Source of the DNA: DASSTJ01 sp035707965
Lineage (GTDB): Bacteria > Actinomycetota > Actinomycetes > Actinomycetales > Angustibacteraceae
Direction: 5' to 3'
DNA: 44,093 bases
Assembly: GCA_035707965.1 (NCBI GenBank)
Contig: DASSTJ010000002.1
Span: forward strand, 1 to 44,093
Shown in pieces: positions 1-11,456 of this stretch; position 1 is the first letter of the stretch; every line of letters begins with the position of its first letter. A program made the translations under genes and the position numbers. The notes below the pieces were generated by a model that saw nothing but the letters and a program-made list of their open reading frames with translations, searched no databases and had not been told where the DNA came from.

Positions 1-2
1 GG

Positions 3-194
3 GGCAAGGTCACGCACCTGTACCAGCACCCCGGGCAGGTGAGGATCTCGGTGACCGCGCGGTACTCGGCCGACTTCAGCGTCGACGGGGGAGCGTTCCG
101 CGCGCTCGACGACACCGTCGACATCACCGGCCCGGCCAGCACCCTGACCGTCTACCAGGCCCGCGCCCAGCTCATCCCCGTCGAGGACGAGTAG
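3..194 (+). CDS. C-terminal fragment of a secreted PKD-like protein (5' partial)
   Basis: An open frame enters from the left edge and stops at TAG 192-194, giving 63 residues. It begins GKVTHLYQHPGQVRISVTA, which resembles the last strands of PKD and other Ig-like folds (usual pattern T-H-x-Y-x-x-P-G-x-Y-x-V-x-V). The rest is acidic and ends VEDE. Proteins of this type are usually secreted or cell-surface in actinobacteria, but the signal peptide and other domains lie outside the window. I infer a surface or secreted protein and cannot name it. The stop is followed 15 bases later by a stem-loop that may end its transcript. Confidence 0.6.
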   Translation, partial: GKVTHLYQHPGQVRISVTARYSADFSVDGGAFRALDDTVDITGPASTLTVYQARAQLIPVEDE

Positions 195-208
195 AGCGTG
201 TGGGCGAG

Positions 209-235
209 GCACCCATGATGTGCGGGGATGGGTGC
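209..235 (+). terminator. Stem-loop after the first gene, with a repeated GCACCCAT element
   Basis: GCACCCAT at 209-216 is followed by its exact complement ATGGGTGC at 228-235, giving an 8-bp stem with an 11-base loop. A third copy, GCACCCAT, sits at 268-275, inside a second possible stem (CGCACC 267-272 with GGTGCG 296-301). There is no T run, as is common in high-GC actinobacteria. It could be a terminator for the upstream gene or a protein-binding repeat ahead of uvrA. Confidence 0.35.
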
Positions 236-446
236 GGGCCGGAGGTCGTGATCGCAGCCGGGTGGACGCACCCATCGCCGCACGGATCGGGTGGCGGTGC
301 GCGGGGGAGTGATGTGCCCGACGTCACGCGCGGCGTCGGCCGAGCGGGCGACCGATCGGCGTTGTCAGTGGTGGCACTTAGCATGGTCGGCGGTGGATCC
401 CGCGCGCTCGGCGAGCGGCAGGGGTGTCCGCCCGATCATTCCTAGG

Positions 447-452
447 TAGATT
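447..452 (+). promoter_or_regulatory. Candidate -10 box for uvrA (TAGATT)
   Basis: TAGATT fits the actinobacterial TANNNT -10 pattern. It would place the transcript start near 459 and leave a short leader that contains the GGGAG ribosome-binding site before the GTG at 487. No convincing -35 is visible. I looked for an actinobacterial LexA box (CGAAC-N4-GTTCG) in 195-486 and did not see one. Confidence 0.3.
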
Positions 453-486
453 CCCAGACCCACACACCGCGGGAGCGAGCCCCATC

Positions 487-3488
<3,002 letters not shown>

Positions 3489-3492
<4 letters not shown>

Positions 3493-3965
3493 CCTGGCTC
3501 CGGTCCACCGCAGGCGACGGCTCCGGCCACGACGCGGGTACGGGAGAGGCAGCCTCCGGACTGGCACGCCGGCAGCTGCTGGTCGCCGGTGGTACCGCCG
3601 TGGTCGTGGGCGGGGCGCTGGCCGCGTGCGGCGACGGCCGACCCGCTCGCAGCGCCGCTCCCGCCCCCACCGCAGGCGCCACGCTCGTGGCCGCCAGCGA
3701 CGTCCCGGTGGGGGGTGGTGTGATCCTCGCCGACGCGCAGATGGTGGTCACCCAGCCGACCTCAGGGGAGTTCAAGGGCTTCTCGTACGTCTGCACCCAC
3801 GCGGGCTGTCCGGTCACGCAGGTCACGGACGGCGTCATCGTGTGCCCCTGCCACGGCAGCCGGTTCTCGATCGCCACCGGGGCGCCCGAGCCGGGCAGCC
3901 CCGCGAAACAGCCGCTCGCGAGCCGAGCCGTGACCGAGAAGGGCGGCGAGGTCGTCGCCGGCTGA
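3489..3965 (+). CDS. Rieske [2Fe-2S] lipoprotein, probably Tat-exported
   Basis: A 158-residue protein whose ATG overlaps the uvrA stop, so it is translationally coupled to uvrA. The N-terminus has twin arginines (R27-R28), a hydrophobic stretch and a lipobox LAAC ending at C47, which suggests folded export by Tat and lipid anchoring. The C-terminal half is a Rieske domain: C102-x-H104 and C119-x-x-H122 are the expected cluster ligands, and C107 with C121 the expected disulfide, as in bc1-type Rieske proteins. It lacks the extra regions of a cytochrome bc1 subunit and has no quinol-oxidase neighbours. Its redox partner is unknown. I infer an electron-transfer lipoprotein on the outer face of the membrane; a link to DNA repair is not implied. 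Confidence 0.85.
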
Positions 3966-4003
3966 CAGGCGGGCTGTCGGGGATCACTGTCAGAGCCGGC
4001 TCG

Positions 4004-4009
4004 TAGGCT
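4004..4009 (+). promoter_or_regulatory. Candidate -10 box for uvrC (leaderless start)
   Basis: TAGGCT fits TANNNT and ends exactly 6 bases before the GTG start of uvrC, so transcription would start at or next to the start codon. No clear Shine-Dalgarno sequence is needed or seen. The -35 is not recognisable. Confidence 0.45.
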
Positions 4010-4015
4010 GGCCAG

Positions 4016-5980
4016 GTGGCTGATCCCGCGACCTACCGACCCGCGCCGGGGGAGATCCCCACTCAGCCCGGGGTCTACCGATTCCGCGACGAGCACCGCC
4101 GGGTCATCTACGTCGGCAAGGCCAAGAGCCTGCGCTCCCGCCTCTCCTCGTACTTCCAGGACCTGTCAGGCCTGCACCCCCGCACGCAGACGATGGTGAC
4201 GTCCGCGGCGAGCGTGGAGTGGACGGTCGTCTCCACCGAGGTGGAGGCGTTGCAGCTGGAGTACTCCTGGATCAAGGAGTTCGACCCCCGGTTCAACGTC
4301 AAGTACCGGGACGACAAGTCTTACCCCTACCTCGCCGTCACGATGGCCGACGAGGTGCCGCGGGTGCAGGTGATGCGGGGGGCGAAACGCAAAGGCACGC
4401 GCTACTTCGGCCCCTACGCCCACGCGTGGGCGATCCGCGAGACCGTCGACCTGCTCCTTCGCGTGTTTCCCGTCCGCACCTGCAGCAACGGGGTCTTCCG
4501 ACGGGCGCAGCAGATCGGCCGTCCCTGTTTGCTCGGCTACATCGGCAAGTGCTCGGCGCCCTGCGTCGGGTGGATCAGCGCCGAGGACCACCGTCAGCTC
4601 GCCGAGGACTTCTGCGACTTCATGTCCGGCAGCACCGGCCGGTTCGTGCGGCGGCTCGAGCAGGAGATGGCCGAGGCCTCGCAGCAGCAGGAGTACGAGC
4701 GCGCGGCGCGTCTGCGTGACGACCTGGCGGCGCTGTCGAAGGCTCTCGAGAAGAGCGCGGTAGTGCTCGGGGACGCGACGGACGCCGACCTCTTCGCCTT
4801 TGCGCAGGACGAGCTGGAGGCGGCCGTCCAGGTGTTCCACGTACGGGGTGGCCGGGTCCGCGGGCAGCGTGGCTGGGTCGTGGAGAAGGTCGAGGACGTC
4901 GATACCGGCGACCTCGTGGAGCACCTGCTGCAGCAGGTCTACGGCGACGCGCCGGGCGCCGTCCCGCGCGAGGTCCTCGTGCCGCAGCTTCCGCACGAGC
5001 CCACGCGCGTCGCGGACTGGCTGACCTCGCTGCGCGGGTCGAGGGTCGACCTTCGGGTGCCGCGCCGGGGCGACAAGCGAACGTTGCTCGAGACCGTGGA
5101 GCGCAACGCGTCCCAGGCGCTGGCCCTGCACAAGACGCGGCGGGGTGGTGATCTCACGAGTCGTTCGCAGGCGCTGCAGGAGCTGCAGGACGCACTGGGC
5201 CTGGCGAGCGCTCCGCTGCGCATCGAGTGCTTCGACGTGTCCAACCTGCAGGGCACCGAGGTGGTCGCGTCCATGGTCGTCTTCGAGGATGGCCTGCCGC
5301 GCAAGTCCGAGTACCGCCGGTTCTCGGTCCGCGGCCTGGACGGCAACGACGACACCGCGTGGATGCACGAGGTGCTGACGCGCCGCTTCAAGCGCTACCT
5401 GCAGGACCGGAGCGAGACCGGTGAGCCGGAGCTCGACGACGGCGACGAGGGCCCGTCGCCGATCGACCCCGCGACGGGCAAGCCCCGACGGTTCGCCTAT
5501 CCGCCCAACCTCGTCGTCGTCGACGGCGGACCACCCCAGGTGGCCGCGGCCGCCCGGGCTCTCGCCGAGCTCGGCATCGACGAGGTGGCACTGGTCGGGC
5601 TCGCCAAGCGGTTGGAGGAGGTGTGGCTTCCCCACGACGAGCACCCGGTGGTGCTGCCGCGCAGCAGCGAGGGCCTCTACCTGCTCCAGCGCGTTCGCGA
5701 CGAGGCACACCGGTTCGCCATCACCTACCACCGCCAGCGCAGGTCGCGCAGCATGACGACGAGCGAGCTCGACGGCGTCCCTGGGCTCGGTGCCACGCGC
5801 AAGGCGGCCCTGCTCAAGCACTTCGGGTCGGTCAAGCGCCTTCGCGCGGCCTCGGCCGACGAGATCGCGGAGGTACCGGGCATCGGGCCCACCACGGCCC
5901 AGACCGTGGCGGACGCCCTGGCCGCCAGCCGTCCCGCGCCGGCCGTCAACGTCACCACCGGTGAGCTGCTGGACGAGTGA
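4016..5980 (+). CDS. uvrC: UvrC, excinuclease ABC subunit C
   Basis: The endonuclease of nucleotide excision repair that cuts on both sides of the lesion in the UvrB-DNA complex. At 654 residues it has the full family layout. The N-terminal GIY-YIG nuclease is seen as GVYRFRD then VIYVGKAKSLRSRL. A UVR motif follows (QQQEYERAARLRDDLAAL, about 220-240) for UvrB contact. The RNase H-like nuclease shows IECFDVSNLQG with later VVVDGG. A tandem helix-hairpin-helix (VPGLGATRK, VPGIGPTTA) closes the protein. The GTG at 4016 is chosen from homology (PGVYRF spacing). It is separated from the Rieske gene by 50 bases and probably has its own promoter. Confidence 0.97.
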   Translation: MADPATYRPAPGEIPTQPGVYRFRDEHRRVIYVGKAKSLRSRLSSYFQDLSGLHPRTQTMVTSAASVEWTVVSTEVEALQLEYSWIKEFDPRFNVKYRDDKSYPYLAVTMADEVPRVQVMRGAKRKGTRYFGPYAHAWAIRETVDLLLRVFPVRTCSNGVFRRAQQIGRPCLLGYIGKCSAPCVGWISAEDHRQLAEDFCDFMSGSTGRFVRRLEQEMAEASQQQEYERAARLRDDLAALSKALEKSAVVLGDATDADLFAFAQDELEAAVQVFHVRGGRVRGQRGWVVEKVEDVDTGDLVEHLLQQVYGDAPGAVPREVLVPQLPHEPTRVADWLTSLRGSRVDLRVPRRGDKRTLLETVERNASQALALHKTRRGGDLTSRSQALQELQDALGLASAPLRIECFDVSNLQGTEVVASMVVFEDGLPRKSEYRRFSVRGLDGNDDTAWMHEVLTRRFKRYLQDRSETGEPELDDGDEGPSPIDPATGKPRRFAYPPNLVVVDGGPPQVAAAARALAELGIDEVALVGLAKRLEEVWLPHDEHPVVLPRSSEGLYLLQRVRDEAHRFAITYHRQRRSRSMTTSELDGVPGLGATRKAALLKHFGSVKRLRAASADEIAEVPGIGPTTAQTVADALAASRPAPAVNVTTGELLDE

Positions 5981-6003
5981 GGGTAGGCGGCGACCGCCTA
6001 CCC
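5981..6003. promoter_or_regulatory. Perfect 10-bp inverted repeat between uvrC and rapZ, overlapping the rapZ -10
   Basis: GGGTAGGCGG (5981-5990) and its exact complement CCGCCTACCC (5994-6003) are separated by CGA. The repeat begins on the base after the uvrC stop codon. Its right arm contains most of TACCCT (5999-6004), a TANNNT box that ends exactly 6 bases before the GTG of rapZ (6011). It may be a uvrC terminator, an operator over the rapZ promoter, or both. No T run follows, which favours an operator or a Rho-assisted stop. Confidence 0.55.
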
Positions 6004-6010
6004 TGGGGGA

Positions 6011-6952
6011 GTGGACAGCCTCGACCCCGCCGCCAGCACGCCTTCCGAGCAGGCTCACGACGACGCCCACACTGTCGGACCGGACGGTCAGGAGCCGGTC
6101 GACCTCGTGATCGTGACGGGCATGTCGAGCGCGGGGAAGTCCACCGCGGCTCACGTGCTGGAGGACCTCGGGTGGTACGTCGTCGACAACCTGCCCCCGC
6201 AGCTGCTGCCCTCCATGCTGGACCTCACCCGCCGGTCCGCCGACGGCCACCGACGGCTGGCGGCCGTGGTCGACGTACGGAGCCGTTCGTTCTTCGACGC
6301 GCTGCACGACTCCCTCGACGAGCTGCAGTCGCGCGGCGTCGTGCCGCACGTCGTGTTCCTCGACGCGGACGACGAGGTGCTGGTCCGCCGTCAGGAGTCC
6401 GTGCGACGCCCGCACCCCCTGCAGGGCCGCGGACGCATGGTCGACGCGGTCGACCGTGAACGGCGCCTTCTCTCCGCGGTCCGGGAGAACGCGGACGTCG
6501 TGGTCGACACCTCGGGCCTCAACGTCAACCAGCTGCGCACCAAGCTGCACCAGGTGTTCGAGGCGGACGACCTGCCTCGCCTGCGTGCGACCGTCATGTC
6601 GTTCGGGTACAAGTACGGCGTCCCGCTCGACGCGGACTTCGTCGTCGACATGCGCTTCCTCCCCAACCCGTACTGGGTGGCCGAGCTGCGTCCCCAGTGC
6701 GGCCTGGACGCACCCGTGAGCGAGTACGTCCTGGGGCACGACGCGGCCACCGTGTTCCTCGACAGGTTCGTGTCGAGCCTCGAGCCGGTGGTCGAGGGGT
6801 ACCTCGTGGAGGGCAAGAGGTACATGACGGTGGCGATCGGGTGCACCGGCGGCAAGCATCGCTCGGTCGCGATGACGATGGCGATGGCCCAGCGGCTGGA
6901 GAAGCTCGGTCTCCAGGTCGGCACCCTTCACCGCGACCTGGGCCGGGAGTGA
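6011..6952 (+). CDS. rapZ: RapZ-family nucleotide-binding protein (YvcJ)
   Basis: A 313-residue P-loop protein of the RapZ/YvcJ family. Walker A GMSSAGKST is near residues 37-45 and the C-terminal domain carries the conserved GCTGGKHRSVAM. In E. coli RapZ is an RNA-binding adaptor that controls GlmS through GlmY/GlmZ; in Gram-positive bacteria the role is less clear, and no GlmZ-like RNA is known in actinobacteria. The first 33 or so residues are an acidic, family-atypical extension. The GTG at 6011 has GGGGGA directly abutting it, too close for a normal ribosome site, so leaderless translation is likely. Its stop overlaps yvcK by 4 bases, in the widely conserved rapZ-yvcK-whiA order. Confidence 0.92.
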   Translation: MDSLDPAASTPSEQAHDDAHTVGPDGQEPVDLVIVTGMSSAGKSTAAHVLEDLGWYVVDNLPPQLLPSMLDLTRRSADGHRRLAAVVDVRSRSFFDALHDSLDELQSRGVVPHVVFLDADDEVLVRRQESVRRPHPLQGRGRMVDAVDRERRLLSAVRENADVVVDTSGLNVNQLRTKLHQVFEADDLPRLRATVMSFGYKYGVPLDADFVVDMRFLPNPYWVAELRPQCGLDAPVSEYVLGHDAATVFLDRFVSSLEPVVEGYLVEGKRYMTVAIGCTGGKHRSVAMTMAMAQRLEKLGLQVGTLHRDLGRE

Positions 6953-7893
6953 CCGCGCCGGCGGTGGTGGCACTCGGGGGCGGTCACGGGCTGTCCGCCA
7001 GCCTCGGTGCGCTGCGCCACCTCACCGACCGTCTCAGCGCCGTGGTCACCGTGTCGGACGACGGCGGGTCCAGCGGACGACTTCGTCGGGAGCTGGGCGT
7101 GCTGCCTCCCGGTGACCTCCGGATGGCCCTGGCGGCGCTCTGTGCGGACGGGGACTGGGGCCGCACGTGGCGCGACGTGCTGCAGCACCGCTTCGCGAGC
7201 CACGGCGAGCTGCACAACCACGCCCTCGGCAACCTCCTCATCGTGGCGCTGTGGGAGCTGCTCGGCGACACGGTCGAGGGACTGGACTGGGTGGGGCGTC
7301 TGCTGGGTGCCCGCGGCCGGGTGCTGCCCATGGCCGCGGAGCCGTTGACGATCGAGGCGACGGTGCTCGGCCTGGACGTCGGCGACCCGTCCGTGCCGAC
7401 CACGGTGCGTGGTCAGGCGGCGGTCGCGGCCACCCGAGGCCACGTCGCCTCCGTCCGGCTGCTCCCGGAGGAGCCGAAGGCCTGCGACGAGGCCGTGGCA
7501 GCCGTCCAGGAGGCCGACTGGGTCGTGCTCGGACCGGGCTCCTGGTTCACGAGCGTGATGCCGCACCTGCTCGTACCCCGGCTGCGTGAGGCGGTCATCC
7601 GGACGTCGGCGAAGCGCATCGTCACCCTCAACCTCCCGGCCCACGACGCGGAGACGCACGGGTTCACCGCCGAGAACCACCTGGAGGCCCTGCTGGTGCA
7701 CGCGCCCGAGCTCACCGTGGACGTGGTCGTGGCCGACCCGAGTGCTGTCGGGGACCGGACGTCGCTGGAGGACGTCTGCCAGACGTTGGGCGCCGCCCTC
7801 GTCGTCAGCGAGGTGGCCGAGCCGACCGCCGCCGGCGTCCACGACCCGCTGCGTCTCGCCGCTGCCTACCGGGACGTCATGGGGACCCGATGA
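6949..7893 (+). CDS. yvcK: YvcK/CuvA-family gluconeogenesis factor
   Basis: A 314-residue UPF0052/CofD-like protein. The N-terminal GGGHGLSASLGALR and TVSDDGGSSGRLRRELG are the family's nucleotide-sugar binding motifs; GPGSWFTSVMPHLLV follows mid-protein. In Bacillus and mycobacteria these proteins bind UDP-sugars, support growth on gluconeogenic carbon sources and affect cell-wall synthesis. They share a fold with CofD, but CofD enzymes carry further F420 context that is missing here. The start is the GTG at 6949, sharing 4 bases (GTGA) with the rapZ stop. A longer open frame upstream is just the shadow of rapZ. Confidence 0.93.
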   Translation: MTAPAVVALGGGHGLSASLGALRHLTDRLSAVVTVSDDGGSSGRLRRELGVLPPGDLRMALAALCADGDWGRTWRDVLQHRFASHGELHNHALGNLLIVALWELLGDTVEGLDWVGRLLGARGRVLPMAAEPLTIEATVLGLDVGDPSVPTTVRGQAAVAATRGHVASVRLLPEEPKACDEAVAAVQEADWVVLGPGSWFTSVMPHLLVPRLREAVIRTSAKRIVTLNLPAHDAETHGFTAENHLEALLVHAPELTVDVVVADPSAVGDRTSLEDVCQTLGAALVVSEVAEPTAAGVHDPLRLAAAYRDVMGTR

Positions 7894-8029
7894 CCGGCAG
7901 ACGTTGCGGCGCAACCATTTGGCGGCGATCTCGCACTGGAGCGTCACGCCAGCCACACCAGTCTCGTCGGCCCCTGGTGAAGCGCCGGTCGTTCCGGGCG
8001 ACGACGGCACGAGTGGCAGGATGTCCCGC

Positions 8030-9010
8030 ATGGCGATGACGGCGATGGTGAAGGACGAGCTCAGCCGACTGCCGGTGACCCGCACGTGCTGCCGCAAGGC
8101 GGAGGTGTCGGCGACCCTGCGGTTCGCCGGAGGCCTGCACATCGTCGCGGGTCGCATCGTCGTCGAGGCAGAGCTGGACACGGCTGCAGCGGCTCGACGT
8201 CTGCGCAAGGACGTCGCCGAGGTCTACGGGCACTCCAGCGACATGGTCGTGCTGTCGCCCGGCGGTCTGCGTCGGCAGACCCGCTACGTCGTGCGAGTCG
8301 TGAAGGACGGGGAGGCGCTCGCCCGGCAGACCGGCCTCATCGACGGGCGCGGCCGGCCGGTGCGTGGGTTGCCCCCGCAGGTCGTCACCGGCGCCGTGTG
8401 CGATGCCGAGGCGGCTTGGCGTGGCGCCTTTCTCGCGCACGGTTCGCTCACCGAGCCGGGTCGCTCCTCCTCGCTGGAGGTCACGTGCCCGGGTCCCGAG
8501 GCGGCGCTGGCACTGGTCGGCGCCGCTCGCCGCATGCAGATCTCCGCGAAGGCGCGTGAGGTGCGAGGCGTCGACCGGGTGGTGATCCGGGACGGCGACG
8601 ACATCGGTGCCCTGCTGACCCGGCTGGGCGCGCACGACGCCGTGCTGGCGTGGGAGGAGCGCCGGATGCGCCGAGAGGTCCGGGCCACCGCCAACCGGCT
8701 CGCGAACTTCGACGACGCCAACCTCCGTCGTTCCGCCCGCGCCGCCGTCGCCGCCGGGTCGCGGGTCGAGCGAGCCCTGGAGATCCTGGGAGACGACGTC
8801 CCCGACCACCTGCGCGACGCCGGCCAGCTGCGGCTCGCGCACAAGCAGGCCAGCCTCGAGGAGCTCGGCCAGCTCGCCGAGCCGCCCATGACGAAGGACG
8901 CCGTCGCCGGCCGGATCCGCCGGCTGCTCGCCATGGCGGACAAGCGCGCGCAGGACGAGGGCATCCCCGGCACGGACGCGAACCTCACGCCGGACATGCT
9001 GGACGCCTGA
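8030..9010 (+). CDS. whiA: WhiA, sporulation/cell-division regulator
   Basis: A 326-residue DNA-binding protein, very similar throughout to Streptomyces WhiA as I recall it. Examples are SRLPVTRTCCRKAEVSATLR at the N-terminus and RATANRLANFDDANLRRSAR near the C-terminus. It joins a LAGLIDADG homing-endonuclease-like domain without nuclease activity to a C-terminal helix-turn-helix (KQASLEELGQLAEPP). In Streptomyces it acts with WhiB on division genes; in non-sporulating actinobacteria a division role is inferred. Start: ATG at 8030, giving MAMTAMVKDELSRLP as in homologues, with GGCAGG 9 bases upstream. The ATG at 8021 is in frame but has no spaced ribosome site. A 136-base gap separates it from yvcK. 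Confidence 0.96.
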   Translation: MAMTAMVKDELSRLPVTRTCCRKAEVSATLRFAGGLHIVAGRIVVEAELDTAAAARRLRKDVAEVYGHSSDMVVLSPGGLRRQTRYVVRVVKDGEALARQTGLIDGRGRPVRGLPPQVVTGAVCDAEAAWRGAFLAHGSLTEPGRSSSLEVTCPGPEAALALVGAARRMQISAKAREVRGVDRVVIRDGDDIGALLTRLGAHDAVLAWEERRMRREVRATANRLANFDDANLRRSARAAVAAGSRVERALEILGDDVPDHLRDAGQLRLAHKQASLEELGQLAEPPMTKDAVAGRIRRLLAMADKRAQDEGIPGTDANLTPDMLDA

Positions 9011-9060
9011 GCCCTGGAGTGACGCGTCTCACCCACTGAGTCGCCGTCACGGGAGCGAGA

Positions 9061-9066
9061 TAGGCT
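9061..9066 (+). promoter_or_regulatory. Candidate -10 box for gap
   Basis: TAGGCT fits TANNNT and lies 78 bases before the gap start, within the 134-base whiA-gap gap. It would give a leader of about 70 bases carrying the GAGGAGG ribosome site. The -35 region is not clear. Confidence 0.35.
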
Positions 9067-9144
9067 CGTCGGGACGACCCGTCAGTTGCTGCGCCTGACC
9101 GCTCCGGCACGGTGCGCGGCACACCGCCGAGGAGGCTTCGTACT

Positions 9145-10149
9145 GTGACAGTCCGCGTGGGAATCAACGGTTTCGGCCGCATCGGGCGCAACTTCTACCG
9201 GGCCGTACTCGCGTCCGGCGCCGACATCGAGGTCGTTGGCGTGAACGACCTGACGGACAACGGCACCCTGGCGCACCTTCTGAAGTACGACTCGATCCTG
9301 GGCCGTCTGCCGAAGGACGTCTCGCACAGCGACAAGGACATCACCGTCGGCGACGTGACGTTCGCGGCCTTCGCCGAGCGCGACCCCGGCGCGCTGCCCT
9401 GGGCCGACCTCGGCGCCGACGTCGTCATCGAGTCCACGGGCCTCTTCACGGACGCGACGAAGGCGCGCGTCCACGCCGACAACGGGGCCAAGAAGGTCAT
9501 CATCTCCGCGCCGGCGAAGAACGAGGACGTCACGGTCGTGATGGGGGTCAACCACGAGAGCTACGACCCCTCCGCGCACACCGTGATCTCCAACGCCTCG
9601 TGCACCACGAACTGTCTGGCTCCGATGGCCAAGGCGATCCACGACGCGTTCACGATCGAGCGGGGCCTCATGACGACGGTCCACGCCTACACGCAGGACC
9701 AGAACCTGCAGGACGGTCCGCACAAGGACCTGCGCCGGGCGCGCGCCGCCGCGATCAACGTCGTCCCGACGTCGACGGGCGCCGCCAAGGCCATCGGCCT
9801 GGTCATGCCCGAGCTCAAGGGCAAGCTGGACGGCTACGCGCTGCGAGTGCCGATCCCGACCGGCTCGGCCACCGACCTCACCGTCAACGTCAGCCGCGAG
9901 ACGTCGGTCGAGGAGGTCAATGCGGCCGTGAAGGCGGCGGCCGAGGGCGCCATGAAGGGCTACCTGCGCTACACGGAGGACCCGATCGTGTCCTCCGACA
10001 TCGTGACCGACCCGGCGTCGTGCATCTTCGACGCCGGCCTCACGAAGGTCATCGGCGACCAGGTCAAGGTCGTCGGCTGGTACGACAACGAGTGGGGCTA
10101 CTCGAACCGTCTGGTCGACCTCGTGAACTACGTGGGCGCCACGCTCTGA
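9145..10149 (+). CDS. gap: Glyceraldehyde-3-phosphate dehydrogenase, type I
   Basis: Glycolytic enzyme that converts glyceraldehyde-3-phosphate, phosphate and NAD+ to 1,3-bisphosphoglycerate; cytosolic. The 334-residue length is typical. Motifs: Rossmann start VRVGINGFGRIGRN, active-site SNASCTTNCLAP with the catalytic Cys, the nearby catalytic His in MTTVHAYTQDQ, and the C-terminal WYDNEWGYSNR. The GTG at 9145 is preceded by a strong GAGGAGG and gives MTVRVGINGFG. It heads gap-pgk-tpiA, the standard actinobacterial glycolytic cluster. Confidence 0.98.
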   Translation: MTVRVGINGFGRIGRNFYRAVLASGADIEVVGVNDLTDNGTLAHLLKYDSILGRLPKDVSHSDKDITVGDVTFAAFAERDPGALPWADLGADVVIESTGLFTDATKARVHADNGAKKVIISAPAKNEDVTVVMGVNHESYDPSAHTVISNASCTTNCLAPMAKAIHDAFTIERGLMTTVHAYTQDQNLQDGPHKDLRRARAAAINVVPTSTGAAKAIGLVMPELKGKLDGYALRVPIPTGSATDLTVNVSRETSVEEVNAAVKAAAEGAMKGYLRYTEDPIVSSDIVTDPASCIFDAGLTKVIGDQVKVVGWYDNEWGYSNRLVDLVNYVGATL

Positions 10150-10219
10150 CGCTCAAGGGCCGGCCGACGACCGGCTGACCTGGCGTGCCGACAGCCGTCA
10201 CCGACCCACAGGGGAGCAC

Positions 10220-11407
10220 GTGCGCACGATCGACGACCTGGGCGACCTGACCGGCCGCACCGTCCTGGTCCGTAGCGACCTGAACGTCCCGCTCGACGGG
10301 AGCAGGATCACTGACGACGGGCGGATCCGGGCGTCCGTGCCCACGATCGAGCGTCTGCGCTCCAAGGGCGCCCGGGTCGTCGTCTGCGCGCACCTGGGCC
10401 GCCCGAAGGGCAAGCCGGACCCCGCGTTCTCGCTGGCGCCGGTGGCGCGGCGGCTGGGCGAGCTGCTCGGCGGCGACGTCGCGTTCGCGACGGACACGGT
10501 CGGCGACTCCGCGCACGCGGCCGTCGCCGGCCTGGCCGACGGCGACGTCGCGCTGCTGGAGAACCTGCGGTTCGACGCGCGTGAGACGAGCAAGGACGAC
10601 GCCGAGCGTGGTGCGTTCGCCGACGAGCTGGCCGCGTTCGCCGACGCCTACGTGTCCGACGGTTTCGGGGTGGTGCACCGCAAGCAGGCGAGCGTCTACG
10701 ACGTACCGCAGCGTCTGCCGCACGCCGCGGGCGGCCTGGTGCTGTCCGAGGTCGACGTGCTTCGTCGCCTCACGGACGAGCCGCAGCGGCCCTACGTGGT
10801 GGTCCTGGGCGGCTCGAAGGTGTCCGACAAGCTCGGCGTCATCGAACGGCTGCTGGCCACGGCCGACCGCATCCTCGTCGGTGGCGGCATGGTGTTCACG
10901 TTCCTGGCAGCCCAGGGCCACGAGGTGGGGTCGAGCCTGCTCGAGCGGGACCAGCTGGACCGGGTGCGCGGGTACCTCGAGGAGGCGCACCGACACGGCG
11001 TGGAGCTCGTGCTGCCCGTGGACGTCGTGGCCGCCACGGCGTTCGCGGCCGACGCGCCGCACGACGTCGTGCCGGCCGACCAGATCCCGGCCGACCGCAT
11101 CGGGCTCGACATCGGGCCAGCCTCCGGCGAGCTGTTCGCCAGCAAGGTCGCCGACGCCAAGACCGTGTTCTGGAACGGGCCCATGGGCGTCTTCGAGATG
11201 GAGCCGTACAGCAACGGCACCCGTGCGGTGGCCCAGGCGCTCGTCGACTCGGACGCGTTCACCGTGGTCGGTGGCGGTGACTCCGCAGCCGCCGTGCGCC
11301 TTCTCGGCTTCGACCCCGGCGCCTTCGGGCACATCTCGACCGGCGGGGGGGCGAGCCTGGAGTACCTGGAGGGCAAGACCCTTCCCGGCCTGACCGTGCT
11401 CGACTGA
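10220..11407 (+). CDS. pgk: Phosphoglycerate kinase
   Basis: Transfers phosphate from 1,3-bisphosphoglycerate to ADP, making 3-phosphoglycerate and ATP. At 395 residues it is normal in size. Visible motifs: RSDLNVPLDG near the N-terminus, HLGRPKGKPD, NLRFDARE, FWNGPMGVFE, and the nucleotide-binding GGGDSAAAV. The GTG at 10220 follows AGGGGAG. It lies 70 bases after gap and 49 before tpiA on the same strand, so one transcript is likely. A short GCCGG/CCGGC stem in the gap-pgk gap is too weak to call a terminator. Confidence 0.98.
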   Translation: MRTIDDLGDLTGRTVLVRSDLNVPLDGSRITDDGRIRASVPTIERLRSKGARVVVCAHLGRPKGKPDPAFSLAPVARRLGELLGGDVAFATDTVGDSAHAAVAGLADGDVALLENLRFDARETSKDDAERGAFADELAAFADAYVSDGFGVVHRKQASVYDVPQRLPHAAGGLVLSEVDVLRRLTDEPQRPYVVVLGGSKVSDKLGVIERLLATADRILVGGGMVFTFLAAQGHEVGSSLLERDQLDRVRGYLEEAHRHGVELVLPVDVVAATAFAADAPHDVVPADQIPADRIGLDIGPASGELFASKVADAKTVFWNGPMGVFEMEPYSNGTRAVAQALVDSDAFTVVGGGDSAAAVRLLGFDPGAFGHISTGGGASLEYLEGKTLPGLTVLD

Positions 11408-11456
11408 GCAAGCACCACCAAGTCCCTCTCGACGACCCGACGGAGAAGACCGCGAC

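Noticed and set aside
195..486. LexA/SOS box ahead of uvrA
   Set aside because: No CGAAC-N4-GTTCG-like palindrome was found by eye in this region.
424..486. Longer uvrA start at GTG 424
   Set aside because: It would add 21 residues unrelated to UvrA, and the only purine-rich stretch (GCAGGG) directly abuts it.
4166..6973. Minus-strand open frame of 935 residues opposite uvrC and rapZ
   Set aside because: It is the mirror of real genes with strong family motifs, and such long antisense frames are expected at this GC content. Its protein has no recognisable domain.
10158..10180. Terminator between gap and pgk
   Set aside because: Only a short GCCGG/CCGGC stem is visible and the genes are usually cotranscribed.
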